The notes under the pieces are model-generated. The model did not search any database. It saw only the letters and a program-made list of their open reading frames with translations, and had not been told where the DNA came from. DNA of 5,419 nucleotides from Pseudomonadota bacterium (lineage in GTDB: Bacteria; Pseudomonadota; Gammaproteobacteria; Xanthomonadales; Xanthomonadaceae), in contig JAEWAG010000432.1 in the NCBI GenBank assembly GCA_023391775.1, positions 1 to 5,419 of the forward strand, written 5' to 3'. The translations under genes were made by a program, and so were the position numbers. Below, piece after piece: positions 5,120 to 5,419 of the stretch. Numbering within the stretch: the first letter of the stretch is position 1; every line of letters starts with the position of its first letter.

Positions 5120-5167
5120 CGCCCCCAAACCCGCCCCGGCGGGCCGCAACACTGGAAAAGCACAAGC

Positions 5168-5419
5168 ATGAGCGAAGACCGGCAAGGCCGTACCGGCGAC
5201 GGCAACAAGATCCTCTACTGCTCCTTCTGCGGAAAGAGCCAGCACGAGGTGCGCAAGCTGATCGCCGGCCCGAGCGTGTTCATCTGCGATGAATGCGTCG
5301 AGCTCTGCAACGACATCATCCGCGAGGAACTCGAGGAGAAGGCGCAGTCCGCGCGCAGCTCGCTGCCCAAGCCGCGCGAGATCCTGGAGGTGCTGGACCA
5401 GTACGTGATCGGCCAGCAG
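5168..5419 (+). CDS. clpX: Clp protease ATP-binding subunit ClpX, N-terminal part
   Basis: ClpX is the hexameric AAA+ unfoldase that recognises tagged substrates and translocates them into ClpP. The window holds the first 84 codons and ends in frame; the family is about 420-430 residues long. Visible is the N-terminal zinc-binding domain with four cysteines in two CxxC pairs, C18/C21 ([16 protein letters not shown]) and C40/C43 ([15 protein letters not shown]), used for dimerisation and adaptor binding. A charged linker follows, then the start of the AAA+ domain, [18 protein letters not shown]. The Walker motifs lie beyond the edge. GGAAAAG ends 7 bases before the ATG and supports this start. 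The gene is 150 bases downstream of clpP, with its own promoter-like element between. Confidence 0.97.
   Translation, partial: MSEDRQGRTGDGNKILYCSFCGKSQHEVRKLIAGPSVFICDECVELCNDIIREELEEKAQSARSSLPKPREILEVLDQYVIGQQ

Noticed and set aside
2837..5245. An 802-codon open frame on the minus strand opposite tig, clpP and the start of clpX
   Set aside because: It is the complement of well-recognised genes in GC-rich DNA, where stop codons are rare in shadow frames. The translation is compositionally odd (rich in His, Gly, Arg, Leu) with no recognisable domain, and it crosses several intergenic gaps.
1..5419. CRISPR array, transposon or other defence or mobile system
   Set aside because: No regularly spaced direct repeats, transposase, terminal inverted repeats or defence-family domains are visible on either strand.

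Overview
The window is GC-rich (roughly two thirds G+C by eye) and carries a conserved housekeeping region of a gammaproteobacterium. Xanthomonadaceae (Lysobacter, Luteimonas, Pseudoxanthomonas or Xanthomonas relatives) is the best guess. The reasons are the trigger factor and ClpP sequences, a small NAD-type isocitrate dehydrogenase, and the order tRNA cluster, tig, clpP, clpX. The placement is inferred from recognised protein families, not from a database search.

Left part (1-2104): an isocitrate dehydrogenase gene on the + strand ends in a textbook intrinsic terminator. It converges on a minus-strand gene for a seven-helix YccA/Bax-inhibitor-1 family membrane protein. The membrane-protein gene lies 75 bases downstream of a tRNA-Leu gene, with no visible terminator between them. 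Its Shine-Dalgarno lies in one arm of a 7-bp inverted repeat.

Middle part (2105-2742): five tRNA genes, all on the minus strand and all with an encoded CCA. In transcription order they are Pro(UGG), Arg(UCU), His(GUG), Lys(CUU) and Leu(UAG). Promoter-like and terminator-like sites suggest three transcription units: Pro-Arg-His, Lys alone, and Leu possibly with the membrane-protein gene. The 241-base gap 2743-2983 separates the cluster from the divergent tig gene and holds the tRNA promoter and the tig leader.

Right part (2984-5419): tig (trigger factor), clpP and the first 84 codons of clpX, all on the + strand. Trigger factor meets nascent chains at the ribosome. ClpX unfolds tagged or damaged proteins and feeds them to the ClpP peptidase chamber, so this block covers folding and degradation. 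The two gaps (105 and 150 bases) each contain a GC-rich hairpin without a U-tract followed by a promoter-like -10 element, so the genes are probably not one simple operon.

No mobile element, CRISPR array, phage gene or obvious new system is visible. The observations most worth checking are regulatory: the sequestered ribosome binding site of the membrane-protein gene, possible tRNA-mRNA co-transcription, and an eroded prolyl isomerase site in trigger factor.
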